From contig JAGLYF010000095.1 of assembly GCA_023132435.1 (NCBI GenBank), positions 1 through 33,323 of the forward strand: 33,323 nucleotides of DNA. The letters run 5' to 3'. Made by a program: the position numbers and the translations under genes. The notes beneath the pieces are model-generated. The model was given only the letters and a program-made list of their open reading frames with translations, was not told the DNA's origin and made no database searches. This document shows positions 1-8,935 of the stretch, piece after piece. This DNA comes from Calditrichia bacterium (GTDB lineage: Bacteria > Calditrichota > Calditrichia > JAJRVZ01). Each line of letters starts with the position of its first letter. Position 1 is the first letter of the stretch.

Positions 1-337
1 ATGCTCTGTCCGGAATTTTCCATTTACTGTGTATTAAAAAACGACGTTTCAGAGATTACTGCAAATCAGGAAAAAAGTGCTTAACCACTGAGGACACGGA
101 GTATAACTAAAAAGGTAAAAGTCTAAAGTAAAAAGTAAAAAGGTAAAAGTAAAAAGGTAAAAGGTATAGGGTATAAGGGTATAAGGGTATAAGGTAAAAT
201 AAGCAAGTTATGGAAATGCAGAATGGAGACCAAGATGAAGTATTCGATTTTTTACTTTTAACTTTTTCCTTTTTACTTAGAATACTCTCAGTGGTTAATT
301 ATTTAATGGAATACAGAATACGAAAAGGAGCCGAGAA
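1..337. other. Left-edge non-coding region with fold-back repeat
   Basis: No credible gene. It holds an imperfect fold-back element (81-298) and ends with the korA ribosome binding site AAGGAG (325-330). Positions 1-80 show nothing I recognise. Confidence 0.7.
81..298. repeat. Fold-back element with 12-bp terminal inverted repeats
   Basis: TTAACCACTGAG at 81-92 is exactly complementary to CTCAGTGGTTAA at 287-298. The interior left half (about 108-200) is a run of A-rich short tandem units (AAAAGGTAAAAGT, then GGGTATAA). The right half (247-280) is T-rich and roughly complementary to the left, so the whole unit can fold back on itself. The end sequence resembles the element at 30371-30504 (TTAACCACGGA). 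Confidence 0.65.
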
Positions 338-1498
338 ATGAAAGCTGATGCCAAAGGTGTATTGACCGGTGATCATTATCTGGATGGTGATAAGGCCTGT
401 GCTGAAGGTGCTATTGCCGCCGGCTGCCGGTTTGTCGCCGGGTATCCGATTACACCATCAACAGAAGTTGCGGAGAGAATATCTGAAAGATTCCCTCTTG
501 TTGATGGCTTTTTTATCCAGATGGAAGATGAAATCGCCTCCATGGCTGCTATTTTAGGTGCTTCTTGGACCGGTGTAAAGTCGATGACAATTACATCCGG
601 ACCTGGATTTTCATTAATGATGGAAAATATTGGCCTCGGGGCCATGCTGGAAACACCCTGTGTGGTTGTAAATGTTCAGAGAGGGGGGCCCTCAACCGGT
701 TTACCAACCCTGCCTGGACAAGCCGATCTTATGCAGGCGCGATGGGGATCACATGGTGATTATGAAATTATCGCCCTCTGTCCCAATTCGCCGCAGGAAT
801 GCTTTGATCTGGTTATTACCGCTTTTAATCTGTCAGAAAGATACAGGGTGCCTGTTATGTTTATGATGGATGAGTGTGTCGGGCATATGACCGAAAAGGT
901 GATCATCCCGACCGCAGATAAAATTGAAGTTGACTATCGCAAAATTTCCAATAAAAAACCGGATGAGTATTTACCATACGAGTATGGAGATAATCTGGTT
1001 CCGGATATGGTAAGAGCCGGGGAAGGCTATTTCTTTCATGTCACCGGTTTAACCCATGATGAAAAGGGATATCCTGTCATGGACTGGATAACCCAGGAAA
1101 AATGCGTCAGTCGGTTGATGGATAAAATTACCAAGAATGCTGACGATATCATCATGCTGAAAGAGGAAAATATCGATAAAGCCGAAGTAGTGGTTATATC
1201 CTTCGGGATAACTTCCCGGGTAGCTTTGCGGGCGATACAGATGGCGGAAGAAAGCGGCATAAAAAACCTGGGGCGGTTACGGTTGGTAACCATCTGGCCG
1301 TTTCCGGAAAAAAGGATCAGGGAACTGTCTAAAAAAGTAAAGGCTTTTGTGGTTCCAGAGATGAATTATGGTCAGATGGTGCTGGAAGTTGAACGCTGTG
1401 CCGCCGGTCAATGTAAAACCATACTTGTGCCACATGGTGGCGGTACTGTGCATCAACCAGAAACAATATTTAAGGCCATTCAGGAGGCATACAAATGA
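338..1498 (+). CDS. korA: 2-oxoacid:ferredoxin oxidoreductase, alpha subunit (2-oxoglutarate type)
   Basis: Alpha subunit of a thiamine-diphosphate enzyme that interconverts a 2-oxoacid plus CoA and an acyl-CoA plus CO2, using ferredoxin. At 386 aa it matches free-standing KorA/OorA proteins and lacks a fused gamma domain. Visible signatures are GYPITPSTEVAE (about residues 35-46), the MEDE segment (62-65) and TSGPGFSLM (86-94), with a C-terminal transketolase-C-like domain (VVISFGITSRVALRA onward). The start is supported by AAGGAG seven bases upstream. The stop overlaps the korB start by 4 nt (ATGA). Substrate preference for 2-oxoglutarate is inferred from overall KorA-like sequence; other 2-oxoacids cannot be excluded. 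No KorD ferredoxin subunit is seen in the window. Confidence 0.93.
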   Translation: MKADAKGVLTGDHYLDGDKACAEGAIAAGCRFVAGYPITPSTEVAERISERFPLVDGFFIQMEDEIASMAAILGASWTGVKSMTITSGPGFSLMMENIGLGAMLETPCVVVNVQRGGPSTGLPTLPGQADLMQARWGSHGDYEIIALCPNSPQECFDLVITAFNLSERYRVPVMFMMDECVGHMTEKVIIPTADKIEVDYRKISNKKPDEYLPYEYGDNLVPDMVRAGEGYFFHVTGLTHDEKGYPVMDWITQEKCVSRLMDKITKNADDIIMLKEENIDKAEVVVISFGITSRVALRAIQMAEESGIKNLGRLRLVTIWPFPEKRIRELSKKVKAFVVPEMNYGQMVLEVERCAAGQCKTILVPHGGGTVHQPETIFKAIQEAYK

Positions 1499-2421
1499 AA
1501 GAAACGATGGAAAAGGTTAAGAAAGTACACAAAACGAGGAAAAAAGTAGAGAAAGAACCTGAGATTGAACAACACCCCCTGGAATCCTGGCTTCGGATGG
1601 ACAGGATTCCGCATATCTGGTGTTCAACCTGCGGAATCGGGACAGTTGTTTCCTGTTTTGTCGAGGCCCTGAAAAAAACCGGGTTTGATCGTAATGACGT
1701 ATGTGTTGTCTCCGGTATTGGATGCAGCGGGCGTGTTGCCGGCTATATCAAGCAGGACTCTTTCCATACAACGCATGGCCGGGCAGTTCCGTTTGCGGTG
1801 GGTCTTAAACTGGCAAATCCACGTTTAAAAGTAGTTGTAATCAGTGGGGATGGGGATATCTCCTCGATTGGCGGAAATCATCTTATTCATACAGCGCGGC
1901 GAAATATTGATATTACGATAATCTGTATTAATAATTTTACTTATGCCATGACCGGTGGTCAGGTCGCACCGACCACGCCACTAACTGCCGTGGCTACGAC
2001 AGCACCTTATGGAAGTTATGAAAATCCATTTAACTTACCTTCATTGGTCGCTTCCTGTGGTGCGACCTATGTTGCCCGTTGGACAGCTCTGCATGTCCGG
2101 CGATTGACTAATTCAATGACTGAAGCATTACAGAAAAAAGGATTTTCATTTGTTGAGGTTATATGTCCCTGTACTACCCTGTATGCAAGGAAAAATAAAC
2201 TTGGAAGCGGCCTGGATCTGATGAAATTTTACCATGATAATGCAGAAATCGCACATGGGGCTGATCCCAATGATGTGGATATTCAGTTCCAGAGTAAAAT
2301 TAAAGTAGGAAAGTTCGTGGATATTGATAAACCCAGTTATTTAGATGCATATAACGATTATTTAAAGACGAAACTGGGAGACAAATTTAAACCGTGGGGT
2401 GTTGATGAAGAAGAACACTGA
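1495..2421 (+). CDS. korB: 2-oxoacid:ferredoxin oxidoreductase, beta subunit
   Basis: TPP-binding beta subunit of the Kor complex, 308 aa. The TPP/Mg motif is seen as GDGDISSIGGNHLIH (starting at residue 118) with INN at about 145-147. Likely [4Fe-4S] ligands are C43 and C46 (IWCSTCG), C77 (GIGCSG) and a later Cys in the VICPCTT segment, the usual KorB pattern. A Lys/Glu-rich N-terminal extension of about 30 residues precedes the conserved part. It starts in a 4-nt overlap with korA, with a strong AGGAGG at 1482-1487, and its 3' end overlaps korC, so the three subunits are translationally coupled. Confidence 0.93.
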   Translation: MKETMEKVKKVHKTRKKVEKEPEIEQHPLESWLRMDRIPHIWCSTCGIGTVVSCFVEALKKTGFDRNDVCVVSGIGCSGRVAGYIKQDSFHTTHGRAVPFAVGLKLANPRLKVVVISGDGDISSIGGNHLIHTARRNIDITIICINNFTYAMTGGQVAPTTPLTAVATTAPYGSYENPFNLPSLVASCGATYVARWTALHVRRLTNSMTEALQKKGFSFVEVICPCTTLYARKNKLGSGLDLMKFYHDNAEIAHGADPNDVDIQFQSKIKVGKFVDIDKPSYLDAYNDYLKTKLGDKFKPWGVDEEEH

Positions 2422-2995
2422 GATACGAATTGCCGGATTTGGTGGTCAGGGTATTATTCTTTCTGGCTACATTATCGGTAAAGCCGCAGCAATCTTTGAT
2501 AATAAATTTTCTACTCTTATTCAGAGCTTTGGGCCAGAAGCGAGAGGAAGTTCCTGTTCAGCCCAGTTATTGATATCGGATAACCAGATTTTATATCCCT
2601 ATCTTGTTCAACCGGAAATTTCAATTATTCTTTCGAAAGATGCCTATGACAAGTTTGGTGGTGAATTGAAATCAGGTGGCATCATGTTGGTAGAAAAGGA
2701 TTTGGTAAATCCGGAAAATGCACCCAAGGGAGTAAAAGTATACGCTGTCCCGTCCACGAGGCTGGCAGAGGAAATGGGTCGTAAAATTGTTATGAATATC
2801 ATTACGGTTGGTTTCTTTTCCGCTACCACCGGTGTGACATCTTATGAGGCTACACGAAAGGCGGTCGAATCATCGGTTCCTCCCGGTACCGAAGAAATGA
2901 ATTTAATGGCATTTGATACGGGTTATAATTACGGCAAAGAATTAATGGAAGGGGAAAAGCCTAAGACGAAAAAAGCGGTGAATAAAGCGATATAA
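2405..2995 (+). CDS. korC: 2-oxoacid:ferredoxin oxidoreductase, gamma subunit
   Basis: Gamma subunit of about 196 aa, with the family's N-terminal glycine motif IRIAGFGGQGI followed by the conserved FGPEARGSSCSAQLLIS segment. I choose ATG 2405 (MKKNTEIRIAG) because the homologous region begins there. A GTG at 2399 in the same frame is the alternative. The gene overlaps the last 17 nt of korB, and GGGGTG at 2396-2401 may serve as its ribosome binding site. The C terminus is Lys-rich (KPKTKKAVNK). A 386-nt repeat-filled spacer separates it from hdrA. Confidence 0.9.
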   Translation: MKKNTEIRIAGFGGQGIILSGYIIGKAAAIFDNKFSTLIQSFGPEARGSSCSAQLLISDNQILYPYLVQPEISIILSKDAYDKFGGELKSGGIMLVEKDLVNPENAPKGVKVYAVPSTRLAEEMGRKIVMNIITVGFFSATTGVTSYEATRKAVESSVPPGTEEMNLMAFDTGYNYGKELMEGEKPKTKKAVNKAI

Positions 2996-3237
2996 CGGTG
3001 AATCGTTGGGCGTAGAGCGTGAGGCGTAGAGCGTTGGGCGTATGGCGAGATTTGAAACGTAAGACATAGATCGTAGGGCGTGAAGCGTAGGGCGAAATTT
3101 AAAACGTAAGACGCTAGAAGCTAGACGTAAGACGGGGTATGCAGAATTAAAGGGTATTCGTCCCGAAGCGCCGGTTTAGAGGAAAGCAGTAACATGGAAG
3201 CCCTGAAGGGGCGAAATGAAAGGACGCATTAGGTGTA

Positions 3238-3260
3238 GAGACGGGCCGATGGGCCGTCTC
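3238..3260. repeat. Type-A hairpin repeat GAGACGG...CCGTCTC
   Basis: GAGACGG pairs with CCGTCTC around GGCCGATGGG-type interior sequence. Identical copies are at 6556-6578 and 8752-8774; a copy with an insertion is at 12294-12340. The 25 nt following (AATACAAACAAAACCCAGAA...) are also identical after the copies at 3260 and 8774. Confidence 0.8.
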
Positions 3261-3333
3261 AATACAAACAAAACCCAGAAGGCAAAGGATTAAATATTCA
3301 ATATCCAACAAGGAATATCGAATGAAGATGTAG

Positions 3334-3353
3334 GGGCATGGCGTGCCATGCCC
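3334..3353. repeat. Type-B hairpin repeat GGGCATGGC/GCCATGCCC
   Basis: A perfect 9-bp stem with a 2-nt GT loop, preceded by TAG as in other copies (TAGGGGC...). It ends 28 nt before the hdrA1 start. Confidence 0.8.
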
Positions 3354-3381
3354 ATTGGTAACAAACCAATTAAGGTGACAA

Positions 3382-6300
3382 ATGGCGGAAGAGGTATTAA
3401 ATCCGAAAGGAGCACTGGTAATAGGAGGGGGGATTGCCGGAATTCAGGCCGCCCTAGATCTTGCCGGAGCTCAATTTCAGGTTTATCTGGTTGAACGCCA
3501 GCCAAGTGTCGGTGGTACTATGGCGAAACTGGATAAAACCTTTCCCAGCATGGATTGCGCTATATGAATTTTGGGACCGAAAATGATGGATGTCGGTCGA
3601 CATCCCAATATTAAACTGCTTACCTATTCAGAAGTCATCAGTGTCAAGGGAAAACCTGGAAAATTTAAAGTAAAAGTCCTCAGAAAAGCACGCTTTGTGG
3701 ATGAAAGCGAGTGTACTGCCTGTGGAGAATGTGCCAAGGTATGTCCGATTCTTGAACCCAATGAATTTGATGAAGGATTGGCCCTGAGAAGAGCTATCTT
3801 CTCACCTTTTGCCCAGGCAGTTCCTTCTGCTTATGTACGCTATGCTGATGATTGTCTTGGTACAAATCCGATCGCCTGCGGTAAATGTATGGATGCCTGT
3901 CTGAAAAATTGTATTGATCTGGATATGCTGGATGAAATCGTCGAGTTAGAGGTGGGAGCGGTTATTTGTGCGACCGGTATTGATTATTATGATCCGCGGG
4001 AAGCCAGTGAGTATGGATACACCCGTTTCCAGAATGTCGTAAACAGTATCGAATTAGAAAGAGTGCTTAGTCCCGGCGGTCCCTCGGCCGGAAAATTACT
4101 CCGGTTTACCGATCAAAAAGAACCGCAACGCATATCGTTTATTCAGTGTGTAGGCTCCCGCTGTATTCACAGGGATATCCCTTATTGCAGCCGGATTTGC
4201 TGTATGAACGCGATGAAAAGCGCACTGTTGATCCGTGAAATAAATCCTACCGCACAAATTGATATCTTTTATATTGATGTACGGGCTTTTGGTAAGGGTT
4301 TTGAACAGTTTTATCACCGGGCTATGCATGAAGCAAAGGTTAATTTTGTGAAAGGCAAACCATCCCGCATTGAAGAGGATCCGGAATCGGGAGATCTGAT
4401 CATTTTAACTGAAAATGTAGAAACCGGTAAATCGGATCGGATTCGGACAGAAATGGTCATTCTGTCAGAGGCGTTGGTTCCTGCCGCCGGATCTCATGAT
4501 TTGGCAAAAGTATTAGGTATAGAAACTGATAATCGGGGATTTTTCTCACCGTCCGATCCCTGCGGGGAACCGCTAAGTTCAACGCGTGAAGGAATTTTCC
4601 TCTGTGGATGTTCTACCGGTCCAAAAGATATTACCGATTCTATAACCGAAGCATCAGGAACGGCAATCCGGGCCGCCCAGTATCTAACTCCTTATAAACT
4701 TCCGGAACTTAAAGAAGAAATCCCCTATTATGATTATTCAGGTCCACTACGCATTGGCGTATTTGTCTGTCACTGTGGTTCAAATATTGCCGGAGTTGTC
4801 GATGTTCAGGAGTTAAAGGAATATGCCACGGAGCTGGGTGATGTTGTCTATTCGGATGATTTATTATTTGCCTGTTCTGAGAGTACTCAACGTAATATTC
4901 AAGAGAAAGTACTGGAAAACAAGCTGAATAGGGTGATTATTGCCGCCTGTACACCACGCACCCATGAACCCATTTTCAGAGAATCACTGCGTAAGATAGG
5001 ACTAAATCCCTATTTATTTGAAATGGCCAACATCAGGGATCACTGTTCCTGGGTACATCAAAATGATCCCACCGCTGCTACTCATAAAGCGAAAGATTTG
5101 ATTCGTATGGCAGTTGCCCGTGCCAGACAATTGGAGCCTCTGGAACCAAAAGAGATGGAAATAGGGCACAATGTGCTGGTGATCGGTGGGGGAATCTCGG
5201 GTTTAGAAACGGCGATTCAACTGGCCAGGCGTGATTATGGGGTATTCATCGTTGAAAAGGAAGAACATCTCGGAGGTGTGACCAAACAACTTCATTCTTT
5301 GTACCCAAGCGCGAAACCTGGTGAATCTCTTATCCAGGAAAAATTAAAAGAGGTTTACGAGCGGGATATTAAAATATTTACCCAGACTGATATTGCAGAT
5401 ATCAGTGGATATGTAGGGAACTTTAAAGTAACTCTCAAGCCGGGTGATGGCCAGATTGCACCTCCGCCACTGGAAGTGGGTGCCATTGTTCTGGCTACCG
5501 GATTCCAGTTGTATCAGCCTGAGGAAGGGGAATATGGTTTCCTTAAATTCCCCAATGTTATTACAAATATGGAAATGGAAAAGTGGTTTCCGGCAAAAGA
5601 AAAACCTCTGTTTGAAGGGAAACCGGTGAAACATGTCGCTTATATGCAATGTGTCGGTTCGCGTGGTGAGGGAGGTTTGCCGGAATGCTCGAGATATTGC
5701 TGTCAGGCGGCTATTAAGCAGGCTATTGATTTGAGGAAAATGGGTGTTCGGGTGACCATTTTCAACCGGGATATCCGTGTTTATCATCATGAAGCGGAAA
5801 CGATGTACCGGGAGGCGAGAGAGCGGGGTGTAACCTTTATTCGCTTTACGCCTGAGAATGAACCAAAACTGATAGGTGATGAGCGGTTAAAAGCGATACA
5901 ATTTAATGATCCAACCCTCAAGACGGATATTGAAATACCGGTGGATCTCCTGGTGCTCTCTTTGGGAATGCGGCCGGCAGCAAAGTCGGTAGAAGGCATT
6001 CAAAAATTTATCAAAGTTCCTCTGGGTATGGATGGATTCCTGTTGGAAAAACATCCCAAATTTGGATCGGTTGAAACCAATATTCAGGGAGTTTTTATTT
6101 GTGGATGTGTCCAGGGACCGAAGGATATTGCTGATTCGATCGCTCAGTCAAATGCGGTTGCCGCGAAGGTGGACGCTTTACTCTCCAGATCAACAATCTG
6201 GATGGAGCCGATCACTTCCTTTGTACAGGAGGAACTCTGTCGTGGCTGCGGAACCTGTGTGGATATTTGTGAATATGGGGCGATCAGGTTAAAGGATAGT

Positions 6301-6459
6301 AATGGCGTACAGGTTGCTGAGGTAAATGAAGCACTCTGTGAAGGGTGTGGCACCTGTTCAACTTATTGCCCAACCGGCGCGATTGATATCCATCATTTTC
6401 GGGATAAACAAATTGAATCGATGCTGGAGGCGTTTTTATTGACTGAACGGAGTGCATAA
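3382..6459 (+). CDS. hdrA: HdrA-like FAD/[4Fe-4S] protein with selenocysteine (tandem HdrA architecture)
   Basis: Flavin-containing electron-bifurcating/transfer subunit, 1025 aa when the in-frame TGA at 3565-3567 is read as Sec62. Order of parts: FAD-binding GGGIAG (about 14-19); C59-A-I-U62; inserted ferredoxin-like segment with C111, C114, C117, C121 and a second Cys cluster (CLGTN...CGKCMDAC); rest of the FAD domain; then from about residue 456 a second HdrA-like unit beginning [14 protein letters not shown], a second FAD motif (GGGISG, about 601), and two [4Fe-4S] motifs near the C terminus ([22 protein letters not shown]). The second FAD domain lacks both the CxxU/C motif and the ferredoxin insert. 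ATG 3382 is preceded by TAAGGTGA. Size and order resemble large HdrA proteins such as BamE-like subunits. TGA is an ordinary stop in korA, korB and mvhD here, so it is not globally reassigned. Confidence 0.92.
3568..3611 (+). promoter_or_regulatory. SECIS element of hdrA1
   Basis: This lies directly after the UGA at 3565-3567. The upper stem GGATGTC (3588-3594) pairs perfectly with GACATCC (3599-3605) around a GGTC loop (3595-3598). The lower segment ATTTTG (3568-3573) pairs with CAATAT (3606-3611) at five of six positions. UGA-to-loop distance is 27 nt, within the range known for bacterial SECIS elements. The hairpin is identical at 9553-9570. Confidence 0.85.
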
Positions 6460-6755
6460 ATCGTGAAACGTCAGACGCTAGACGTGAGACGCAAAATGCA
6501 AAATGTAGGGGCACAGTGTGCCGTGCCCATTGGCAACAAACCACGTTATTGCGTAGAGACGGGCCGATGGGCCGTCTCATTGTACCAATGATTAACGATG
6601 AAATGTAGGGGCTGGTCTCCGTGCCCGCCCAATAAAATGAAATATCCAACATCCAACAAGGAATTTCCAATAATGAAGTAGGAGCGTTTCGCGAAACGCC
6701 CAGTTATAGTGATGAGAATGTAATATAAATCCCATAAGGGCTGGATCGGAATTTT
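6460..6755. repeat. Repeat-filled spacer hdrA1-mvhD
   Basis: No gene. Order: GCGT-like array (6463-6495), type-B hairpin variant GGGCACAGTGTGCCGTGCCC (6509-6528), type-A hairpin (6556-6578), an imperfect type-B variant (6607-6630), the phrase ATCCAACAAGGAATTTCC (about 6651-6668), and a perfect 16-nt palindrome GCGTTTCGCGAAACGC (6684-6699). Confidence 0.8.
6684..6699. repeat. Type-B hairpin variant, perfect palindrome
   Basis: GCGTTTCGCGAAACGC is self-complementary. It occupies the same place after the AACAAGGAAT phrase and GAAGTAGG as GGGGC hairpins do in other spacers, so it is a diverged stem in the same slot. Confidence 0.75.
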
Positions 6756-7277
6756 ATGGAGAAAAAGGTGAAGGAAACGACCAAACAAAAAACCAAATCC
6801 AAACCCCAATTCGAGCCACGCATCGTCGTATTCGCCTGCAACTGGTGCAGTTATCCCGCCGCCGATGCAGCAGGAATCAACCGGTTACAATATCCGGCCA
6901 ATGTGCGGATTATTCGTGTGATGTGTATGGGGCGCGTAGATCCGGGATTTGTTTTGAAAGCACTGGTGATGGGGGCCGATGGCGTGTTGGTTTCCGGCTG
7001 TCATTTTGAAGATTGTCATTATAGTTTTGGCGCCAGAAAAGCAGCCGAACAATATAAAAAACTGGAAAAAATCGTTCACATGCTCGGACTCGAGAAAGAA
7101 CGTATCCGGCAGGAATTTATCTCTGCGGCAGAATTTCCCAAATTTGCCAAAGTGGTACGGGAAATGGTTGAGCAGATCAAAAAATTAGGTCCAAGCCCTC
7201 TGGAAAGAGGAGCACTATATAAGGATCAAAAATTGGAATCGGAGATCATTGAGGAGGTTGCGCCGGTTACACCGTGA
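6756..7277 (+). CDS. mvhD: MvhD-like [2Fe-2S] electron-transfer subunit
   Basis: 173-aa MvhD/FrhD-family protein. In the family it carries electrons between a dehydrogenase or hydrogenase and HdrA. Conserved cysteines are C28 and C31 (FACNWCSY), C57 (MCMGR), C82 and C87 (SGCHFEDC), followed by the typical ISAAEF segment (EFISAAEFPKFAKVV). A basic N-terminal tail of about 18 residues (KKVKETTKQKTKSK) precedes the domain. It sits between the tandem HdrA and the HdrCB fusion, so it probably belongs to module 1. The order HdrA-large/MvhD resembles BamE-BamF of class II benzoyl-CoA reductase complexes, but no BamB/BamC is in view. The Cys residues here are all Cys, not Sec. Confidence 0.92.
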   Translation: MEKKVKETTKQKTKSKPQFEPRIVVFACNWCSYPAADAAGINRLQYPANVRIIRVMCMGRVDPGFVLKALVMGADGVLVSGCHFEDCHYSFGARKAAEQYKKLEKIVHMLGLEKERIRQEFISAAEFPKFAKVVREMVEQIKKLGPSPLERGALYKDQKLESEIIEEVAPVTP

Positions 7278-7440
7278 GGCGTGGAGCGTAGGGCGTGTAA
7301 TGCAAGACGCCAATTGTAAAATGTAGGGGCATGGCGTGCCGTGCCCATCTAAGAGAATTGAATATCCAATATCCAACAAGGAATTATCAATGATGAAGTA
7401 GGGGCATGGCGTGCCGTGCCCAATAATCAGAGAGCAAATT
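7278..7440. repeat. Repeat-filled spacer mvhD-hdrD-like
   Basis: GCGT array (7278-7312), type-B hairpin (7327-7346), AATATCCAATATCC/AACAAGGAAT phrase (about 7357-7385), and a second, identical type-B hairpin (7402-7421). Both hairpins have GGGCATGGC opposite GCCGTGCCC, so one pair is T-G, which would be stable in RNA of the + strand. Confidence 0.8.
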
Positions 7441-8583
7441 ATGCAATATGATGTAAAATTAATTCAGGAGACCAATGCCTATAGTTGTATAGAATGTGGT
7501 AAATGTACGGGCGCCTGTCCGGTGGCCAGGTATTCCAGTACATTTTCACCGAGGCAAATTCTGACCGGATCAATACATAATTCTCATCCGGAGGCTTTTC
7601 GTAAGGCGGATCTGTGGTCCTGTCTGACCTGTAAACGCTGTGATGAAGTTTGTCCCTCCGATATAAAGTATATCGATTTTATCCACCTGATCCGGCAATT
7701 TCAGGGAATTGAAAATCGCGAAGGCACCTGTTCGCATGGCGGTATTCTGGAATCCATTTCAAAGATCATGATGGCGCCTAATTTGAAACAACAACGACTC
7801 GATGGATTGAATGGTAATCTCCAGATCTCTCAGAACAGCGAATATATGTATTTTATGGGATGTCTGCCGTATTTCGAGGTTCTCTTTGAAGATATAAATG
7901 TAGAAGCGATGAAGATCGCGCGTAATACCATAAAGATTCTCAATTATTTTGATATTAAACCCCAGGTTCTATCCGATGAAAAATGTTGCGGGCATGATTC
8001 TTACTGGAACGGAGATATCCAGACCTTTCATAAATTGGGACTGGCTAACATCGATCAAATTAAAAAAGCAAAAGTAAAAAAAATAATCACCTCCTGTCCA
8101 GAATGTTACCGTACCCTGAAAGTAGATTATCCTAAAAATTTTGGTCGGCAGGAATTTGAGGTTTTTCATATCAGTGAATTTTTATCAGAAATCATAGCGG
8201 ATAAAAAACCTGTGTTAAAAAGTGAATCCCAAAAAGTGACTTTTCAGGATCCCTGTCGTCTGGGTCGTCATATGAATATCTATGAACAACCGAGAGAAAC
8301 ACTGAGATCGATATCGGGTGTTGATCTGGTTGAAATGGGACATCATCATAAGCGATCAATTTGTTGTGGCGTCTCAGGGTGGATGAATTGTTCGCAGGTT
8401 TCTAAACAAATCCAGGCTAATCGTCTGGGCGAAGCAAAAGCAACCGGAGCTGACATACTGGTGACTGCCTGCGTCAAGTGTCAAATCCATTTCAATTGTG
8501 CCTTAAATGACCAGAATCTGGGAAAAGAAATGCCTTTTCAGGTTAAGGATTTGACAGAGGTGGTTGGTGAGTCACTGACGTGA
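7441..8583 (+). CDS. HdrD-like Fe-S oxidoreductase (HdrC-HdrB fusion)
   Basis: 380-aa iron-sulfur protein fusing an HdrC-type ferredoxin domain to an HdrB-type domain. Two [4Fe-4S] motifs: C16/C19/C22/C26 (CIECGKCTGACP) and C61/C64/C67/C71 (CLTCKRCDEVCP). Two CCG (cysteine-rich) motifs: C141...C182-C183-G...C219/C222, and C272...C308-C309-G...C344/C347. This is the complete ligand set for the two noncubane clusters of HdrB/HdrD-type proteins. It was likely recruited as the disulfide- or other-acceptor site of module 1; the true substrate is unknown. I start at ATG 7441. The upstream in-frame GTG at 7411 lies inside a repeat hairpin. Confidence 0.88.
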   Translation: MQYDVKLIQETNAYSCIECGKCTGACPVARYSSTFSPRQILTGSIHNSHPEAFRKADLWSCLTCKRCDEVCPSDIKYIDFIHLIRQFQGIENREGTCSHGGILESISKIMMAPNLKQQRLDGLNGNLQISQNSEYMYFMGCLPYFEVLFEDINVEAMKIARNTIKILNYFDIKPQVLSDEKCCGHDSYWNGDIQTFHKLGLANIDQIKKAKVKKIITSCPECYRTLKVDYPKNFGRQEFEVFHISEFLSEIIADKKPVLKSESQKVTFQDPCRLGRHMNIYEQPRETLRSISGVDLVEMGHHHKRSICCGVSGWMNCSQVSKQIQANRLGEAKATGADILVTACVKCQIHFNCALNDQNLGKEMPFQVKDLTEVVGESLT

Positions 8584-8660
8584 CTCAATGCTGGATACTT
8601 GATACTTGATACTAGATACTGGATACTCAATGCTGGATATTGGATGATGAAGATCTGTTT

Positions 8661-8678
8661 CCCCCTTAAAAAAGGGGG
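8661..8678. repeat. CCCCCTT hairpin repeat
   Basis: CCCCCTT-AAAA-AAGGGGG. A sister copy (CCCCCTT-AGCA-AAGGGGG) lies at 12155-12172, and both are followed by TAGGGGGTTGTTT or TAAGGGGGTTGTTT. There is no U-run directly after the stem, so I do not call it a terminator. Confidence 0.75.
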
Positions 8679-8751
8679 ACTAAGGGGGTTGTTTAATGTT
8701 TGATGTTGGATATTATAAACGTTAGACGTCAGACGTGAAATGTGAAATGTA

Positions 8752-8774
8752 GAGACGGGCCGATGGGCCGTCTC
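8752..8774. repeat. Type-A hairpin repeat
   Basis: Identical in sequence to 3238-3260, with the same downstream flank through about 8799. Confidence 0.8.
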
Positions 8775-8935
8775 AATACAAACAAAACCCAGAAGGCAGA
8801 TGAAAAAATTGAATATCTAATCATATTTCGAAATTAGATATTGGAATTTATTTGAAATTTGTTTTTTGTAATTTGGAATTTATTAATACCTAATTGTCTA
8901 AATATAACCTAATCCCTGCAAGGGGGGAAGAGAGG

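Larger units (their letters stand above)
2996..3381. repeat. Repeat-filled spacer korC-hdrA1
   Basis: No gene. In order it holds a degenerate GCGT-type array (about 2999-3135, units like GGCGTAGAGCGT), a short GCCCTGAAGGGGC motif (3200-3212), a GAGACGG...CCGTCTC hairpin (3238-3260), the phrase AATATCCAACAAGGAATATC (about 3300-3319), a GGGCATGGC/GCCATGCCC hairpin (3334-3353) and then the hdrA ribosome binding site region (TAAGGTGA, 3371-3378). The same modules recur in the spacers at 6460, 7278, 8584, 12090 and 12835. Confidence 0.8.
8584..8935. repeat. Repeat-filled spacer hdrD-like-hdrA2
   Basis: No gene. It holds a tandem array of TGATACT/GGATACT units (about 8589-8646), a hairpin CCCCCTT/AAGGGGG with AAAA loop (8661-8678) followed by ACTAAGGGGGTTG, a short GACGT array (8718-8737), a type-A hairpin (8752-8774), and an AATATCTAAT/ATTAGATATT hairpin (8812-8842). 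The hdrA2 ribosome binding site AGGGGGGA is at 8921-8928. Confidence 0.8.

Noticed and set aside
7411-7440. GTG 7411 as the start of the HdrD-like gene
   Set aside because: It lies inside a type-B repeat hairpin (GCGTGCCGTGCCC), and the conserved protein begins at or after ATG 7441.
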